Shown piece after piece: positions 25,446 to 35,026 of a DNA stretch of 64,000 nucleotides. A program made the position numbers and the translations under genes. The notes under the pieces were generated by a model. That model did no database searches, was not told the DNA's origin, and saw only the letters and a list, made by a program, of their open reading frames with translations. Origin of the DNA: Streptomyces sp. NBC_00249 (GTDB lineage: Bacteria > Actinomycetota > Actinomycetes > Streptomycetales > Streptomycetaceae); NCBI RefSeq assembly GCF_026342355.1, contig NZ_JAPEMV010000008.1:124001-188000 (forward strand), read 5' to 3'. Numbering within the stretch: the first letter of the stretch is position 1; each line of letters starts with the position of its first letter.

Positions 25446-27311
25446 CTACTTCTTCTTGGCGCCGGACTCGTCGCTGGAGAGGACGGCGATGAAGGCCTCC
25501 TGCGGGACCTCCACGGAGCCGACCATCTTCATCCGCTTCTTGCCTTCCTTCTGCTTCTCCAGCAGCTTCCGCTTACGGGAGATGTCACCGCCGTAGCACT
25601 TGGCGAGGACGTCCTTGCGGATGGCGCGGATGGTCTCGCGGGCGATGACGCGCGAGCCGACGGCCGCCTGGATCGGGATCTCGAAGGCCTGCCGCGGGAT
25701 GAGCTCGCGCAGCTTGGCGACCAGGCGCACGCCGTAGGCGTACGCCGCGTCCTTGTGGGTGACGGCCGAGAAGGCGTCGACCTTGTCGCCGTGCAGCAGG
25801 ATGTCGACCTTGACCAGGCCGGAGGCCTGCTCGCCGGTGGGTTCGTAGTCCAGGGAGGCGTAGCCGCGCGTCTTGGACTTCAGCTGGTCGAAGAAGTCGA
25901 ACACGATCTCCGCGAGAGGGAGCGTGTAGCGGATCTCGACGCGGTCCTCGGAGAGGTAGTCCATCCCGAGGAGCGTGCCGCGGCGCTGCTGGCAGAGCTC
26001 CATGATCGCGCCGATGAACTCGGAGGGCGCGAGCAGGGTGGCCCGTACGACCGGCTCGAACACGTCCCTGATCTTGCCCTCGGGGAACTCGCTCGGGTTG
26101 GTGACGGTGACCTCCTTGCCGTCCTCCAGGACGACGCGGTAGACCACGTTCGGCGCGGTGGCGATCAGGTCGAGGCCGAACTCGCGCTCCAGGCGCTCGC
26201 GCACCACGTCCAGGTGGAGCAGGCCGAGGAAGCCGACGCGGAAGCCGAAGCCGAGCGCCGCCGAGGTCTCGGGCTCGTAGACCAGCGCGGCGTCGTTGAG
26301 CTGGAGCTTGTCCAGGGCCTCGCGCAGGTCGGGGTAGTCCGAGCCGTCGAGCGGGTAGAGGCCCGAGAAGACCATCGGACGCGGGTCCTTGTAGCCGCCG
26401 AGGGCCTCGGTCGCGCCGTTGTTCAGGCTGGTGATGGTGTCACCGACCTTGGACTGACGGACGTCCTTCACGCCGGTGATGATGTAGCCCACCTCGCCGA
26501 CGCCGAGGCCGTCGGAGGGGGTCATCTCCGGGGAGGAGACGCCGATCTCCAGCAGCTCGTGGGTGGCGCCGGTGGACATCATCCGGATGCGCTCGCGCTT
26601 GTTGAGCTGGCCGTCGACGACACGGACGTAGGTGACCACGCCGCGGTACGAGTCGTAGACCGAGTCGAAGATCATCGCGCGGGCCGGGGAGTCCTTGGGG
26701 CCGACCGGGGCCGGGACCGTGGCGACGATCTTGTCGAGCAGCGCGTCCACGCCGAGACCGGTCTTCGCCGAGACGCGCAGGACGTCCTCGGGCTGGCAGC
26801 CGACCAGGTTCGCGAGCTCCTCGGCGAACTTCTCCGGCTGGGCGGCCGGCAGGTCGATCTTGTTCAGGACCGGGACGATCGCGAGGTCCTTCTCCATCGC
26901 CAGGTACAGGTTGGCGAGGGTCTGGGCCTCGATGCCCTGGGCAGCGTCCACCAGGAGGACCGTGCCCTCGCACGCGGCGAGGGAGCGCGAGACCTCGTAG
27001 GTGAAGTCGACGTGACCGGGGGTGTCGATCATGTTCAGGATGTGCGTGCTGCCCTGGCCCTCGCCCTCCGTGGGGGCCCAGGGCAGGCGGACCGCCTGCG
27101 ACTTGATCGTGATGCCGCGCTCACGCTCGATGTCCATGCGGTCGAGGTACTGGGCGCGCATCTGCCGCTGGTCGACGACACCGGTGAGCTGGAGCATCCG
27201 GTCGGCGAGGGTCGACTTGCCGTGGTCGATGTGCGCGATGATGCAGAAGTTGCGGATCAGCGCCGGGTCGGTACGGCTCGGCTCGGGCACGTGGCTGGGG
27301 ATCGCGGGCAC
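25446..27311 (-). CDS. lepA: Elongation factor 4 (LepA)
   Basis: 621 residues from GTG (VPAIPSHVPEPSRTDPALIRNF). G1 is AHIDHGKST, G3 is DTPGHVD and G4 is NKIDLP, followed by domain II, the EF-G-like domains and the unique LepA C-terminal domain (KVDAFSAVTHKDAAYAYGVRLVAKL). LepA back-translocates ribosomes or assists initiation. It is divergent from rpsT with 225 bases between; bases 27312-27535 hold only promoters. Confidence 0.96.
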   Translation of the reverse strand: MPAIPSHVPEPSRTDPALIRNFCIIAHIDHGKSTLADRMLQLTGVVDQRQMRAQYLDRMDIERERGITIKSQAVRLPWAPTEGEGQGSTHILNMIDTPGHVDFTYEVSRSLAACEGTVLLVDAAQGIEAQTLANLYLAMEKDLAIVPVLNKIDLPAAQPEKFAEELANLVGCQPEDVLRVSAKTGLGVDALLDKIVATVPAPVGPKDSPARAMIFDSVYDSYRGVVTYVRVVDGQLNKRERIRMMSTGATHELLEIGVSSPEMTPSDGLGVGEVGYIITGVKDVRQSKVGDTITSLNNGATEALGGYKDPRPMVFSGLYPLDGSDYPDLREALDKLQLNDAALVYEPETSAALGFGFRVGFLGLLHLDVVRERLEREFGLDLIATAPNVVYRVVLEDGKEVTVTNPSEFPEGKIRDVFEPVVRATLLAPSEFIGAIMELCQQRRGTLLGMDYLSEDRVEIRYTLPLAEIVFDFFDQLKSKTRGYASLDYEPTGEQASGLVKVDILLHGDKVDAFSAVTHKDAAYAYGVRLVAKLRELIPRQAFEIPIQAAVGSRVIARETIRAIRKDVLAKCYGGDISRKRKLLEKQKEGKKRMKMVGSVEVPQEAFIAVLSSDESGAKKK

Positions 27312-27535
27312 GCAGTGTCCTGGTTCTCGGTCGCAGTCGGAAGCGTCGGTCGGTCGGTCCTGGTCGGATCCTTCGGATCTACACGCAGACTCCCATGGTC
27401 CCATGGACGGGGCAGTGCGCTCGGTTTGGGCCGGTCGGAGCGCGCCTGGTAGCCTGGGCAGCTGTGTCTCGTATGCCCTCTCAGCTGTCGGGACACAATC
27501 CGAAGATCAAACTCTGAACCTGAAAAGGCTCTTTC

Positions 27536-27802
27536 GTGGCGAACATCAAGTCCCAGATCAAGCGGAACAAGACCAACGAGAAGGCGCGCCTGCGCAACAA
27601 GGCCGTCAAGTCGTCGCTCAAGACCGCGATCCGCAAGGCCCGCGAGGCCGTCCTCGCCGGTGACGTCGAGAAGGCCACCGTGGCTTCCCGCGCCGCCGCG
27701 CGTGCGCTCGACAAGGCTGTCTCGAAGGGTGTCATCCACAAGAACGCCGCCGCCAACAAGAAGTCGGCGCTGGCTGCCAAGGTTGGCTCCCTGCAGGGCT
27801 GA
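27536..27802 (+). CDS. rpsT: 30S ribosomal protein S20
   Basis: 88 residues from GTG with AAAAGG upstream. It is a Lys/Arg/Ala-rich helical bundle beginning MANIKSQIKRNKTNEKARLRNKAVKSS, as in S20, and binds 16S rRNA. Divergent from lepA, an arrangement common in actinobacteria. A strong hairpin follows at 27924-27970. Confidence 0.97.
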   Translation: MANIKSQIKRNKTNEKARLRNKAVKSSLKTAIRKAREAVLAGDVEKATVASRAAARALDKAVSKGVIHKNAAANKKSALAAKVGSLQG

Positions 27803-27923
27803 GCCCCTGATGTGAAACGCCGGTAGGGACCCAGCGGGCCCTCTCTCCCGCTCCTTCACCGGCACCTCGCGCCGCACGCGGCCTGCGTTCGCCACGCGGG
27901 TGCGGCGCACACCAGCAGTAGTC

Positions 27924-27970
27924 GAAGGCCCCGGCCACCACCCTTCCCCAGGGTGGCGGACGGGGCCTTC
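27924..27970. terminator. Terminator between rpsT and the tetR gene
   Basis: The outer arms GAAGGCCCCG and CGGGGCCTTC pair exactly. Inside, CCACC...CCCT pairs with AGGG...GGTGG around TTCCCC. It lies between convergent rpsT (plus) and the TetR gene (minus), so it probably serves both. Confidence 0.85.
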
Positions 27971-27991
27971 GTCATGCCCGGGGCGCGGCCG

Positions 27992-28561
27992 TCAGCCGGT
28001 GGCGGGCGGGGCGGCCAGTGCCCCCAGGACCGTCGGGGTGAGGACGTCGGGGGCCCGCTCGGGGTCCAGCCGGCCCGCCTGAACCTCGGCGGCGGCCGCG
28101 TGGACGAGGCTGTAGACGACGGTCACGAGCCAGTCGACGGACAGGTCGCCGCGCACCTCCCCCGCCTCCTGACCTCGTACGACGAGGCTCCGCAGGGGAG
28201 CCAGGACCCGGTCGTGGCGCTCGCGCAGGGCCTCGGGCGGCAGGGCGGCCGAGGCGGCGGCGAAGACGGCGGAGTGCCGGTCGAGGAGCCGCCAGGAGGT
28301 GCGGACGAGGTGCGCGAGGTCCCGTTCGCCCTCCAGGGCGGCGGCGGCCTCCGTGACGGCCCGGTCGAGGGCGGCGTCGAGGAGTGCCTCGCGGGTCGGG
28401 AAGTGGGAGTAGAGCGTGACCCGACTGACTCCGGCGGCGCGCGCGATGGCGGCCATGCTCGCCTGCGGGTCGGCGAGGAAGCAGTCCAGGCCGGCGTCGA
28501 CGATGGCGGCGCTGTTGCGCTCCGCGTCGGCGCGGCGGGGGCGGTGGGCGGCGGTGACCAT
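27992..28561 (-). CDS. TetR-family transcriptional regulator
   Basis: 189 residues from MVTAAHRPRRADAERN. The helix-turn-helix is SMAAIARAAGVSRVTLYSHFPTREALLDAAL, the TetR signature; the ligand domain is variable. It is divergent from an efflux pump gene and the intergenic region carries palindromes containing its likely operator. It probably represses both genes until a drug-like ligand binds. Confidence 0.9.
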   Translation of the reverse strand: MVTAAHRPRRADAERNSAAIVDAGLDCFLADPQASMAAIARAAGVSRVTLYSHFPTREALLDAALDRAVTEAAAALEGERDLAHLVRTSWRLLDRHSAVFAAASAALPPEALRERHDRVLAPLRSLVVRGQEAGEVRGDLSVDWLVTVVYSLVHAAAAEVQAGRLDPERAPDVLTPTVLGALAAPPATG

Positions 28562-28573
28562 GGAGCCAAACTT

Positions 28574-28638
28574 AACAGTTCTGTTCACATTTCAAGGGGA
28601 GGCCCGCATACTCAATCCCTGACACCACTGTTAACTTT
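28574..28638. promoter_or_regulatory. Putative TetR operator region
   Basis: AACAGTTCTGTT (28574-28585) is a perfect 5-base dyad with a 2-base spacer, beginning 13 bases upstream of the tetR start. A second GTTAACAGT-type half site (ACTGTTAACTTT) lies just before the transporter start. Both are AT-rich against a very GC-rich background. Assignment to this regulator is inferred from position. Confidence 0.6.
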
Positions 28639-28653
28639 AGGAGCGGCTTCGCC

Positions 28654-30087
28654 ATGCCCCCGCACGCCCCGCACTCCCCGAAGTCCCCGCATCCCGGGCA
28701 CCCGTCGCACTCCGGGCACCCCGCGCACTCCGGGCACCCCGCGCACCCCGCGCCGCCGGACGGTACGCAGCACCCGCACCGCTGGCGGCTGCTCGTCCTC
28801 CTCTGCCTGGCCCAGTTCATGCTCATCGCCGATGTGACCGTGGTGAACGTGGCGCTGCCCGCCATCGCCTCCGACCTGGACCTGTCCCCGTCGGGCCCGG
28901 CCTTGGTGGTCACCGCGTACGCCCTGTTCTTCGGGAGCCTGCTGCTGGCCGGCGGGCGACTGGCCGACCGGTTCGGGGCGTCCCGGATGTTCCTGACCGG
29001 GCTGACCGTGTTCACCGCGGCCTCGGTGGCCTCGGGGCTCGCCGCCGACGGCACCACCCTGATCGTGGCGCGCGCGGCCCAGGGCGTGGGGGCGGCGCTG
29101 CTCTCCCCGGCGGCGATGGCCCTGGTCATGGCGCTGTTCCAGGGCCCCGCCCGACACCGCGCGCTGGGCGTCTGGGCAGCGGTCGGCGGCGCCGGCGCGG
29201 CTGTCGGGGTGCTGCTCGGCGGGATCCTGACCGACGGCCCCGGCTGGCGTTGGATCTTCTACGTGAACCTCCCGGCCGGGCTGCTGGCACTGATCGCCGT
29301 CCCCCTGCTGCTGGGCCGGTCGCTGCGCACGCCCCCTGACCGCCCCGCCCGGCGGCAGCCCCTGAACGTGGCGGGGGCGGTCCTGCTGACCCTCGCCTCC
29401 GCCGGGCTGGTCCAGGGCCTCTCGGAAGGTTCCTGGCTCTGGACGGCCGGAGCGCTGGCGGCCGTCGCCGCCCTGGCGGTGCTGGAACGCCGCACCGGCA
29501 ACCCCCTGCTGCCGCCCGCCCTGCCCGGCCGCCGCGCCCTGCTGGGCGGCAGCGCGGTGATGCTGGGGGCGGCGGGCCTGCTGGTCGCGGGCTTCTACCT
29601 GAGCTCCCTGCACATCCAGCACACCCTGGGGCGGAGCCCGCTCGTCACCGGGCTGGCGTTCCTGCCCGTCGCGGTGGCGGTCACCGCGGGCGCACACCTG
29701 GGCTCGGTCGCGGTCGCCCGCTTCGGCTGGCGCCCGACCGGCGTGGCGGCCTTCGCCCTGGCTGCCGCCGGCGCCGCCCTCGCCTGGACCGGCGGGCTCT
29801 GGACGGGCCTGGTACCCGGCTTCGCGGTGCTGGCCTTCGGACTCGGCGCGGCCTTCGTCTGCGCGACGACGGCCGCCATGGCCGAGGTCCCGCCGGAGCA
29901 CAGCGGGCTCGCCTCCGGCCTGATCGGCACCGCGCACGAACTCGGCGCCGCCCTCGGCGTGGCCGCCCTCACCTCGGCGGCGTTCCCCACCCTGGCCCTG
30001 CCCGCCCTGGCCCTGGCCGCAGCCGCCGCCTTCCTGCTCCCGCAGGGCCGCCCGGACCCCACCGCGGCCCGCGCCATGGCGCACTGA
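28654..30087 (+). CDS. MFS drug efflux transporter, DHA2 (14-TM) family
   Basis: 477 residues with about 14 hydrophobic helices. Helix 1 and loop motifs are FMLIADVTVVNVALPAIASDL (EmrB/QacA motif D1 region), ADRFGASRM (motif A) and ARAAQGVGAALLSPAAMAL (motif C-like). The cytoplasmic N-terminus (residues 1-36) is a His/Pro/Ser repeat (GHPSHSGHPAHSGHPAHP), an unusual tail that may bind metal. Paired with the divergent TetR gene; the pump exports a hydrophobic compound yet to be named. Confidence 0.9.
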   Translation: MPPHAPHSPKSPHPGHPSHSGHPAHSGHPAHPAPPDGTQHPHRWRLLVLLCLAQFMLIADVTVVNVALPAIASDLDLSPSGPALVVTAYALFFGSLLLAGGRLADRFGASRMFLTGLTVFTAASVASGLAADGTTLIVARAAQGVGAALLSPAAMALVMALFQGPARHRALGVWAAVGGAGAAVGVLLGGILTDGPGWRWIFYVNLPAGLLALIAVPLLLGRSLRTPPDRPARRQPLNVAGAVLLTLASAGLVQGLSEGSWLWTAGALAAVAALAVLERRTGNPLLPPALPGRRALLGGSAVMLGAAGLLVAGFYLSSLHIQHTLGRSPLVTGLAFLPVAVAVTAGAHLGSVAVARFGWRPTGVAAFALAAAGAALAWTGGLWTGLVPGFAVLAFGLGAAFVCATTAAMAEVPPEHSGLASGLIGTAHELGAALGVAALTSAAFPTLALPALALAAAAAFLLPQGRPDPTAARAMAH

Positions 30088-30091
30088 TCTT

Positions 30092-30232
30092 TTGGGGGCT
30101 CCTTCGCCTCCGGGGCGCTGGATGCCGTGCTCTCAGCCCGTCCGTGCTCGAAAACCGCTCGTTCCTCGCGGTTTCCTCCGCGCGCACGGGCTGAGAGCAC
30201 GGCGCGCCCCTTCGGCTCAGGAGCCCCGTGCG
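30092..30232. repeat. 140-base nested palindrome between the efflux gene and holA
   Basis: The core arms GCCGTGCTCTCAGCCCGT (30124-30141) and ACGGGCTGAGAGCACGGC (30186-30203) are exact reverse complements. Inside, AAACCGC pairs with GCGGTTT. Outside, GGGGCTCC near 30096 pairs with GGAGCCCC near 30220 with a few gaps. The efflux gene and holA converge here. It may be a palindromic mobile element acting as terminator; the remaining 75 bases to holA show no gene. Confidence 0.8.
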
Positions 30233-30307
30233 AGCTGCGAGCGGGGCTCTTGGGCGGGGTTCCCGCGCGGGTTGGGCGGGTTCCAGCGTGCAGCCGGTTT
30301 GGGCTGC

Positions 30308-31300
30308 CTACCTCCGGCTGGGCCTGGCGGCTCTGGCCACCGCCACGACGGCCTTCTCCAAGGCGTATTCGGGGTCGTCGCCCCCGCCCTTGACGCCCGC
30401 GTCGGCGGCGGCCACCGCACGCAGCGCGTCGGAGACGGCATCCGCGGACCAGCCCCGCATCTGCTGCCGGACCCGGTCGATCTTCCACGGCGGCATCCCG
30501 AGGTCCCGCGCCAGATCACCGGGGCGGGCCCCGCGCGGGGCGGAGGCCAGCTTGCCGATGGCCCGGACCGCCTGCGCGAGGGCGCTGGTGATGAGGACCG
30601 GGGCCACTCCGGTGGACAGGGACCAGCGGAGGGCTTCGAGGGCCTCGGCGGCCCGGCCTTCCACGGCCCGGTCGGCGACGGTGAAGCTGGAGGCTTCGGC
30701 CCGGCCGGTGTAGTAACGGCCCACCACGGCCTCGTCGATGGTGCCCTCGACGTCCGCGCACAGCTGCGCGGCGGCGCTGGCCAGCTCCCGCAGGTCGCTG
30801 CCGATCGCGTCGACCAGGTTCTGGCAGGCCTCGGGGGTGGCCGAACGCCCCAGCGTCCGGAACTCGCCCCGCACGAACGACAGCCGGTCGGCGGCCTTCG
30901 TCATCTTCGGGCAGGCGACCTCCCGGGCACCCGCCTTGCGTGCCGCGTCCAGTACGCCCTTGCCCTTGACCCCGCCCGCGTGCAGGAGGACCAGGGTGAT
31001 CTCCTCGTACGGTGCCGCGAGGTAGGCCTTGACCTCCTTGACGGTGTCCGCGCCCAGGTCCTGGGCGTTGCGCACGATCAGGACCTTGCGCTCGGAGAAC
31101 AGCGAGGGGCTCGTCAGCTCGGCCAGCGTGCCGGGCTGCAGCTGGTCGGAGGTGAGGTCCCGCACGTCGGTGTCGGTGTCGGCCGCGCGGGCGGCCGTCA
31201 CCACTTCCCGCACTACGCGGTCGAGGAGGAGGTCCTCCTGCCCCACCGCGAGGGTGATCGGGGCGAGCGGATCGTCGGTGGAAGTCTTCTTGGCGGCCAT
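30308..31300 (-). CDS. holA: DNA polymerase III subunit delta
   Basis: 330 residues from an ATG with GGAGG just upstream. The AAA+-like delta fold shows ITLAVGQEDLLLDRVVREVV at the start and the collar-domain segment AVGRYYTGRAEASSFTVADRAVEGR... RWSLSTGVAPVLITSALAQAVR. Delta opens the beta clamp during clamp loading. It follows comEC and yceI on the same strand, the standard comEA-comEC-holA order broken by a YceI gene. Confidence 0.93.
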   Translation of the reverse strand: MAAKKTSTDDPLAPITLAVGQEDLLLDRVVREVVTAARAADTDTDVRDLTSDQLQPGTLAELTSPSLFSERKVLIVRNAQDLGADTVKEVKAYLAAPYEEITLVLLHAGGVKGKGVLDAARKAGAREVACPKMTKAADRLSFVRGEFRTLGRSATPEACQNLVDAIGSDLRELASAAAQLCADVEGTIDEAVVGRYYTGRAEASSFTVADRAVEGRAAEALEALRWSLSTGVAPVLITSALAQAVRAIGKLASAPRGARPGDLARDLGMPPWKIDRVRQQMRGWSADAVSDALRAVAAADAGVKGGGDDPEYALEKAVVAVARAARPSRR

Positions 31301-31361
31301 CGCCTCCAGCATCCCACGCCGCACCGACAGTCCCCCGCGCCCGGTACCGGAGAATGGTCGG

Positions 31362-31604
31362 GTGAACGTGCGACATGTACTGGTCCTGCCCGACCGCGAC
31401 GCCGCCGAGGAAGTGGCCCAGGAGCTCCTCGACCGCTTCGGCCTCCCGGAGGAGCCCCAACTGGTCCGCGACGCCCTCGCCGGTGAGGACGACGCCGAGG
31501 ACGCCCAGTGGCTGGTGGTCGTCGAGGACCCGCGGGAACGGCTCGACACCACGTCGCTGGACGACCTCGCCGCCGAGTACGAAGGCTGGCTGGAGGCCCC
31601 GTAA
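31362..31604 (+). CDS. Small acidic conserved protein
   Basis: 80 residues from GTG with GGAGA 10 bases upstream. The sequence (VRHVLVLPDRDAAEEVAQELLDRFGLPEEPQL...DDLAAEYEGWLEAP) has an alternating strand-helix pattern resembling a ferredoxin-like half fold, rich in Asp/Glu. I do not recognise a characterised family. It starts 61 bases from the divergent holA and converges on yceI. Confidence 0.65.
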   Translation: MNVRHVLVLPDRDAAEEVAQELLDRFGLPEEPQLVRDALAGEDDAEDAQWLVVVEDPRERLDTTSLDDLAAEYEGWLEAP

Positions 31605-31633
31605 CGGTCCCTGCCGCCCTCGCCCCCGCCCTC

Positions 31634-32515
31634 CTAGGCCTTGTGGACGATCTGCACGTCGAGTGCCACTTCCACGTTCGACCCGATCGCCGCGATGCCC
31701 TGGGCCAGCATCGACTGCCAGTTCAGGGCGAAGTCCTCGCGGTGCAGTTCGGCCGTGGCCCGGCAGGCCGCCCTGGGTTCGCCCTCCAGGCCCGTTCCGT
31801 TGCCCAGGTACTGGGTGTCCAGGGTGACGGAACGGCTGACGCCGTGGAGGGTGAGGGCGCCCGCGACCGCCCAGCGGCTGCCGCTGCGGTGGATGAAGCG
31901 CTCGCTGTAGAACTCCACGGTCGGATGCCTGGCCGCATCGAGGAAGTCCGCGGAGCGCAGGTGGTCGTCCCGCATCCGCAGTCCCGTGTCGATGCTCGCC
32001 GCGTCGATGATGACGTGCATGGAGGAGTCCTCCATGCGTTCCGCGATCCGCACCGCTCCGGCGAAGGTCGTGAACCGGCCGTGGATCCGGGCGAAGCCGA
32101 TGTGCCGGGCCGTGAACGCGATCGACGAGTGCGTCGGGTCGAGCTCCCAGTGCCCGGGCTGCGGCAGCAGCGGCGGCTCCACCGCGTCCAGGATGATCTC
32201 CGCGGTGCCGGGCTGCGCCGGGTCCCCGACGAGCGTCGCCCCGTGGAACGGCGCGTAGCCCTCGGCGGTGACGGTGAGCCGGTACTCCCCTTCCGGCATG
32301 GCGGCGGTGAAGCCCCCGTACGGGTCCGTCTCCCCGCTGACGACCCGCCTGCCGATCGGGTCGGTCACCTCGAACTTGGCCTGGCGGACCGGCTGATGGA
32401 CCGTGTCGAGCACCCGACAACTCAACAGCCGTGCCGTAGGCGGCAACGTCAGAGTCGCGGATGTGTGTGAGCTGGCACTCCCGGCCGTCTCCATCCCCCG
32501 TCGGCGACCGAACAT
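31634..32515 (-). CDS. YceI-family protein with N-terminal carboxypeptidase-regulatory-like domain
   Basis: 293 residues. Residues about 30-110 form a beta sandwich of the carboxypeptidase-regulatory kind (VRQAKFEVTDPIGRRVVSGETDPYGGF... MPEGEYRLTVTAEGYAP). The rest is a YceI lipocalin-like domain starting HWELDPTHSSIAFTARHIGFARIHGRF and ending EDFALNWQSMLAQGIAAIGSNVEVALDVQ, which holds isoprenoid-type lipids. No signal peptide is visible. The gene sits between comEC and holA, and the frame of comEC overlaps it. Confidence 0.88.
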   Translation of the reverse strand: MFGRRRGMETAGSASSHTSATLTLPPTARLLSCRVLDTVHQPVRQAKFEVTDPIGRRVVSGETDPYGGFTAAMPEGEYRLTVTAEGYAPFHGATLVGDPAQPGTAEIILDAVEPPLLPQPGHWELDPTHSSIAFTARHIGFARIHGRFTTFAGAVRIAERMEDSSMHVIIDAASIDTGLRMRDDHLRSADFLDAARHPTVEFYSERFIHRSGSRWAVAGALTLHGVSRSVTLDTQYLGNGTGLEGEPRAACRATAELHREDFALNWQSMLAQGIAAIGSNVEVALDVQIVHKA

Positions 32516-32572
32516 GGCTGATGCACCCCCGTGCTGTGTGGACTTGGACCGTTCTGGCGAAGACGCATTCGA

Positions 32573-34997
32573 TCATGCTGTCGGGTTGTGGGCAAACAGA
32601 AGGGTCGCGCCCGGTATGCCCGCGCCGTTTCCGGCGCCGTCCGGCCGGAAAGGCACGGGTCCGCGGACCACTGCCCACGATGGCCACGGAACCGTCCGTG
32701 TCGGTGCGCAGTACGGCCGTCCCCCGCTCCCTGAGCCGTGCGAGCGTGCTCGGCGCGGGGTGCCCGTAGCGGTTGCCGGCCCCTACGGGGACGAGGGCGA
32801 TCCTGGGCCGGATCCGGTCCTGGAGGCCGGGGTCCTGGTGCGCCGAGCCGTGGTGGGCGACCTTCAGCACATCGACGGGTCCCAGCTCCGGATGCTCTCT
32901 CAGCAGGGCTTGCTGCGCGGGCGGTTCGAGATCCCCCAGCAGCAGGAGCGTCAGCCCGGAGGTGCGCACCAGCAGGGCGACGCTCGCGTCGTTGGGCCCC
33001 TCCGGCACGGGGCCCACGGCCGACGGCCACAGCACCTCCCACTCCAGCTGCCCGGCCCGCCGCCGCTCGCCCGGGGCCGCCGGCACGACGGGCACCCGGG
33101 CGGCCGCCGCGCTGCGGCGGACCGCCTTCGCCTGCGCGGACGGCTCCTCCAGCGTGGTGGTCTGAATCACAGCCACGGACCGGCCCCGCAGCACCCCGGA
33201 GAGCCCTCCGACGTGGTCTGCGTGAAAGTGCGTCAGCAGGAGCAGCGGGACCCGGCTGACGCCCAGGGCGCGCAGGCAGGCGTCGACCGGCCCGGGCTCA
33301 GGCCCGGTGTCCACCACGATCGCCGTCCCCAGCCCGACGGCGATGACGCCGGCGTCGCCCTGCCCGACGTCGCACTGGACGTAGCTCCAGTCGGGCGGCG
33401 GCCAGCCGGTGAGCGTGCGGGTCAGCTGCGGCGGCCGCAGCACGGCGATCAGCAGCAACAGCGCGAGGGCGGCGCAGACCCCGCGCCGTCGGCCGAACCG
33501 GGCCCCGAGCAGTACGACGGCCACCGTGACCGCGCCCAGCAGCAGCCCGCCCGTGAGCCCGCCGGGCCAGGGCAGCTCCGCCCCCGGCAGTCGCGCCCCG
33601 GCCCGCGCCACGGCGGCGATCCACCCCGCCGGTACCCCCGCGCACCAGGCGAGCGCCTCCGCGACGGGCATGCACAGCGGGGCCGCGGCGAGCGCCGCGA
33701 AGCCCAGCACGGTGGCCGGGCCCGCCGCGAGCTCCGCCAGCAGGTTGCACGGCACCGCTACGAGGCTCACCCGGGCGGAGAGCACCGCCACCACCGGCGC
33801 GCACACCGCCTGCGCGGCGGCGGCCGCCCCCAGCGCGTCCGCGAGGCGCGGCCTCGTCCCGCGCGCCTGCAGTGCCGCGCTCCAGCGGGGTCCGAGGGTG
33901 AGCAGGGCCCCGGTGGCCAGTACCGAGAGCAGGAACCCGTAGCTGCGGGCCAGCCACGGGTCGTAGAGGACCAGCAGCAGCACGGCCCCGGCCAGCGCCG
34001 GGACGAGGGACCTTACCCGGCCGGTCGCGAGCGCGAGCAGGGTGACCGCCCCGCAGGCGGCGGCCCTCAGCACGCTCGGCTCGGGCCGGCACACCACGAC
34101 GAAGGCCAGCGTGAGCGCCGCCCCGCACAGGGCGGTGGCCCGCAGCGACAGCCCCAGCCGGGGCGCGAGCCCGCCCCGCTCGACGTGCTGCGCGCGGGAC
34201 GGGGGCCCGATGAGCAGGTACAGCACCACCGTCAGGTTGGAGCCCGAGACGGCCAGCAGGTGCAGCAGGTCGGTGGCCCTGAACGCCTCGCGCAGGTCGG
34301 CCGGGACCCGGGAGGTGTCCCCGACCACCAGCCCCGGCAGCAGCGCCCTGGCGTCCGGCGGGAGCCCTTCGGTGGCCGCCCGCAGCCCGGCGCGCAGCCT
34401 CCCGGCGAGGCGCTGCGCGGTGTCCGGGCCGCCCGTCACCGTGGGCGGGGTGTCCCCCGCCGGACGGAGCAGCGCGACGGCCCGCTCCCCCGCCTCGGCC
34501 GGTGCCAGCCGGGCCACCACCTCGACCCGCGTCGAGGGCTGCAGCTCGGCCCATCCGGGATGCCCGGCCAGCACCCGCACGGGCGTCCCCACCCGGGTCC
34601 GCGTCCCGTCGGGGCCGCTCACCCCGGTCACCACCGCGTCCAGGACCACCACCGGCGGCCCGCTCCCGCCCCGGCTGACCCGGGGGTCGGAGCCGACGGT
34701 GAGCTCGGCACGTACGCGGGCGTGTTCCCCGGCGAGTACGGCCACGGGCCCCGCCCGCGCCTCGGCCCGCTCCAGCCCGGCCACTCCCGCCGCGGCGGCC
34801 GCGCACAGCAGGGCGGCGGCCACTGCCGTGCCGGCCTGCCGCAGCGCCTGCGGCCGACGCCGGCCGGCCGGCAGCAGCACCCCCGCCACGGCCACCGCGA
34901 GCCCGGCCCCGACGGCGGTCCACGCGCCCGGCGCCCCGAGGGCGAGGGCGGCCGCGGCCCAGGCGGCCACCGCCGGCACCGCGAGCCGCAGGTCCAT
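32573..34997 (-). CDS. comEC: ComEC/Rec2 DNA-uptake channel protein, 3' end unresolved
   Basis: Start ATG (MDLRLAVPAV) has CAGGAGG 8 bases upstream; a GTG overlapping the comEA stop is the alternative. The N-terminal part has helices and an OB-like domain, then the competence domain (LLHLLAVSGSNLTVVLYLL) with about ten helices, and a C-terminal metallo-beta-lactamase domain (DVGQGDAGVI, LTHFHADHVGGL, LLLGDLEPPAQ, VLKVAHHGSAHQD). Recognisable homology ends near RTDTDGSVAIVGSG at about 32685. That frame then has no stop for more than 2 kb, running through yceI and holA. The end given here is the first TGA in the +1 frame and is only an estimate. Confidence 0.82.
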
Positions 34998-35026
34998 CGG
35001 CCCGGCCTCCTGCGGCCCGGCGGCGC

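Noticed and set aside
25446..27311. CRISPR-like or tandem repeats in lepA region
   Set aside because: No regular spaced repeats occur anywhere in the window; only palindromes and scattered short repeats.
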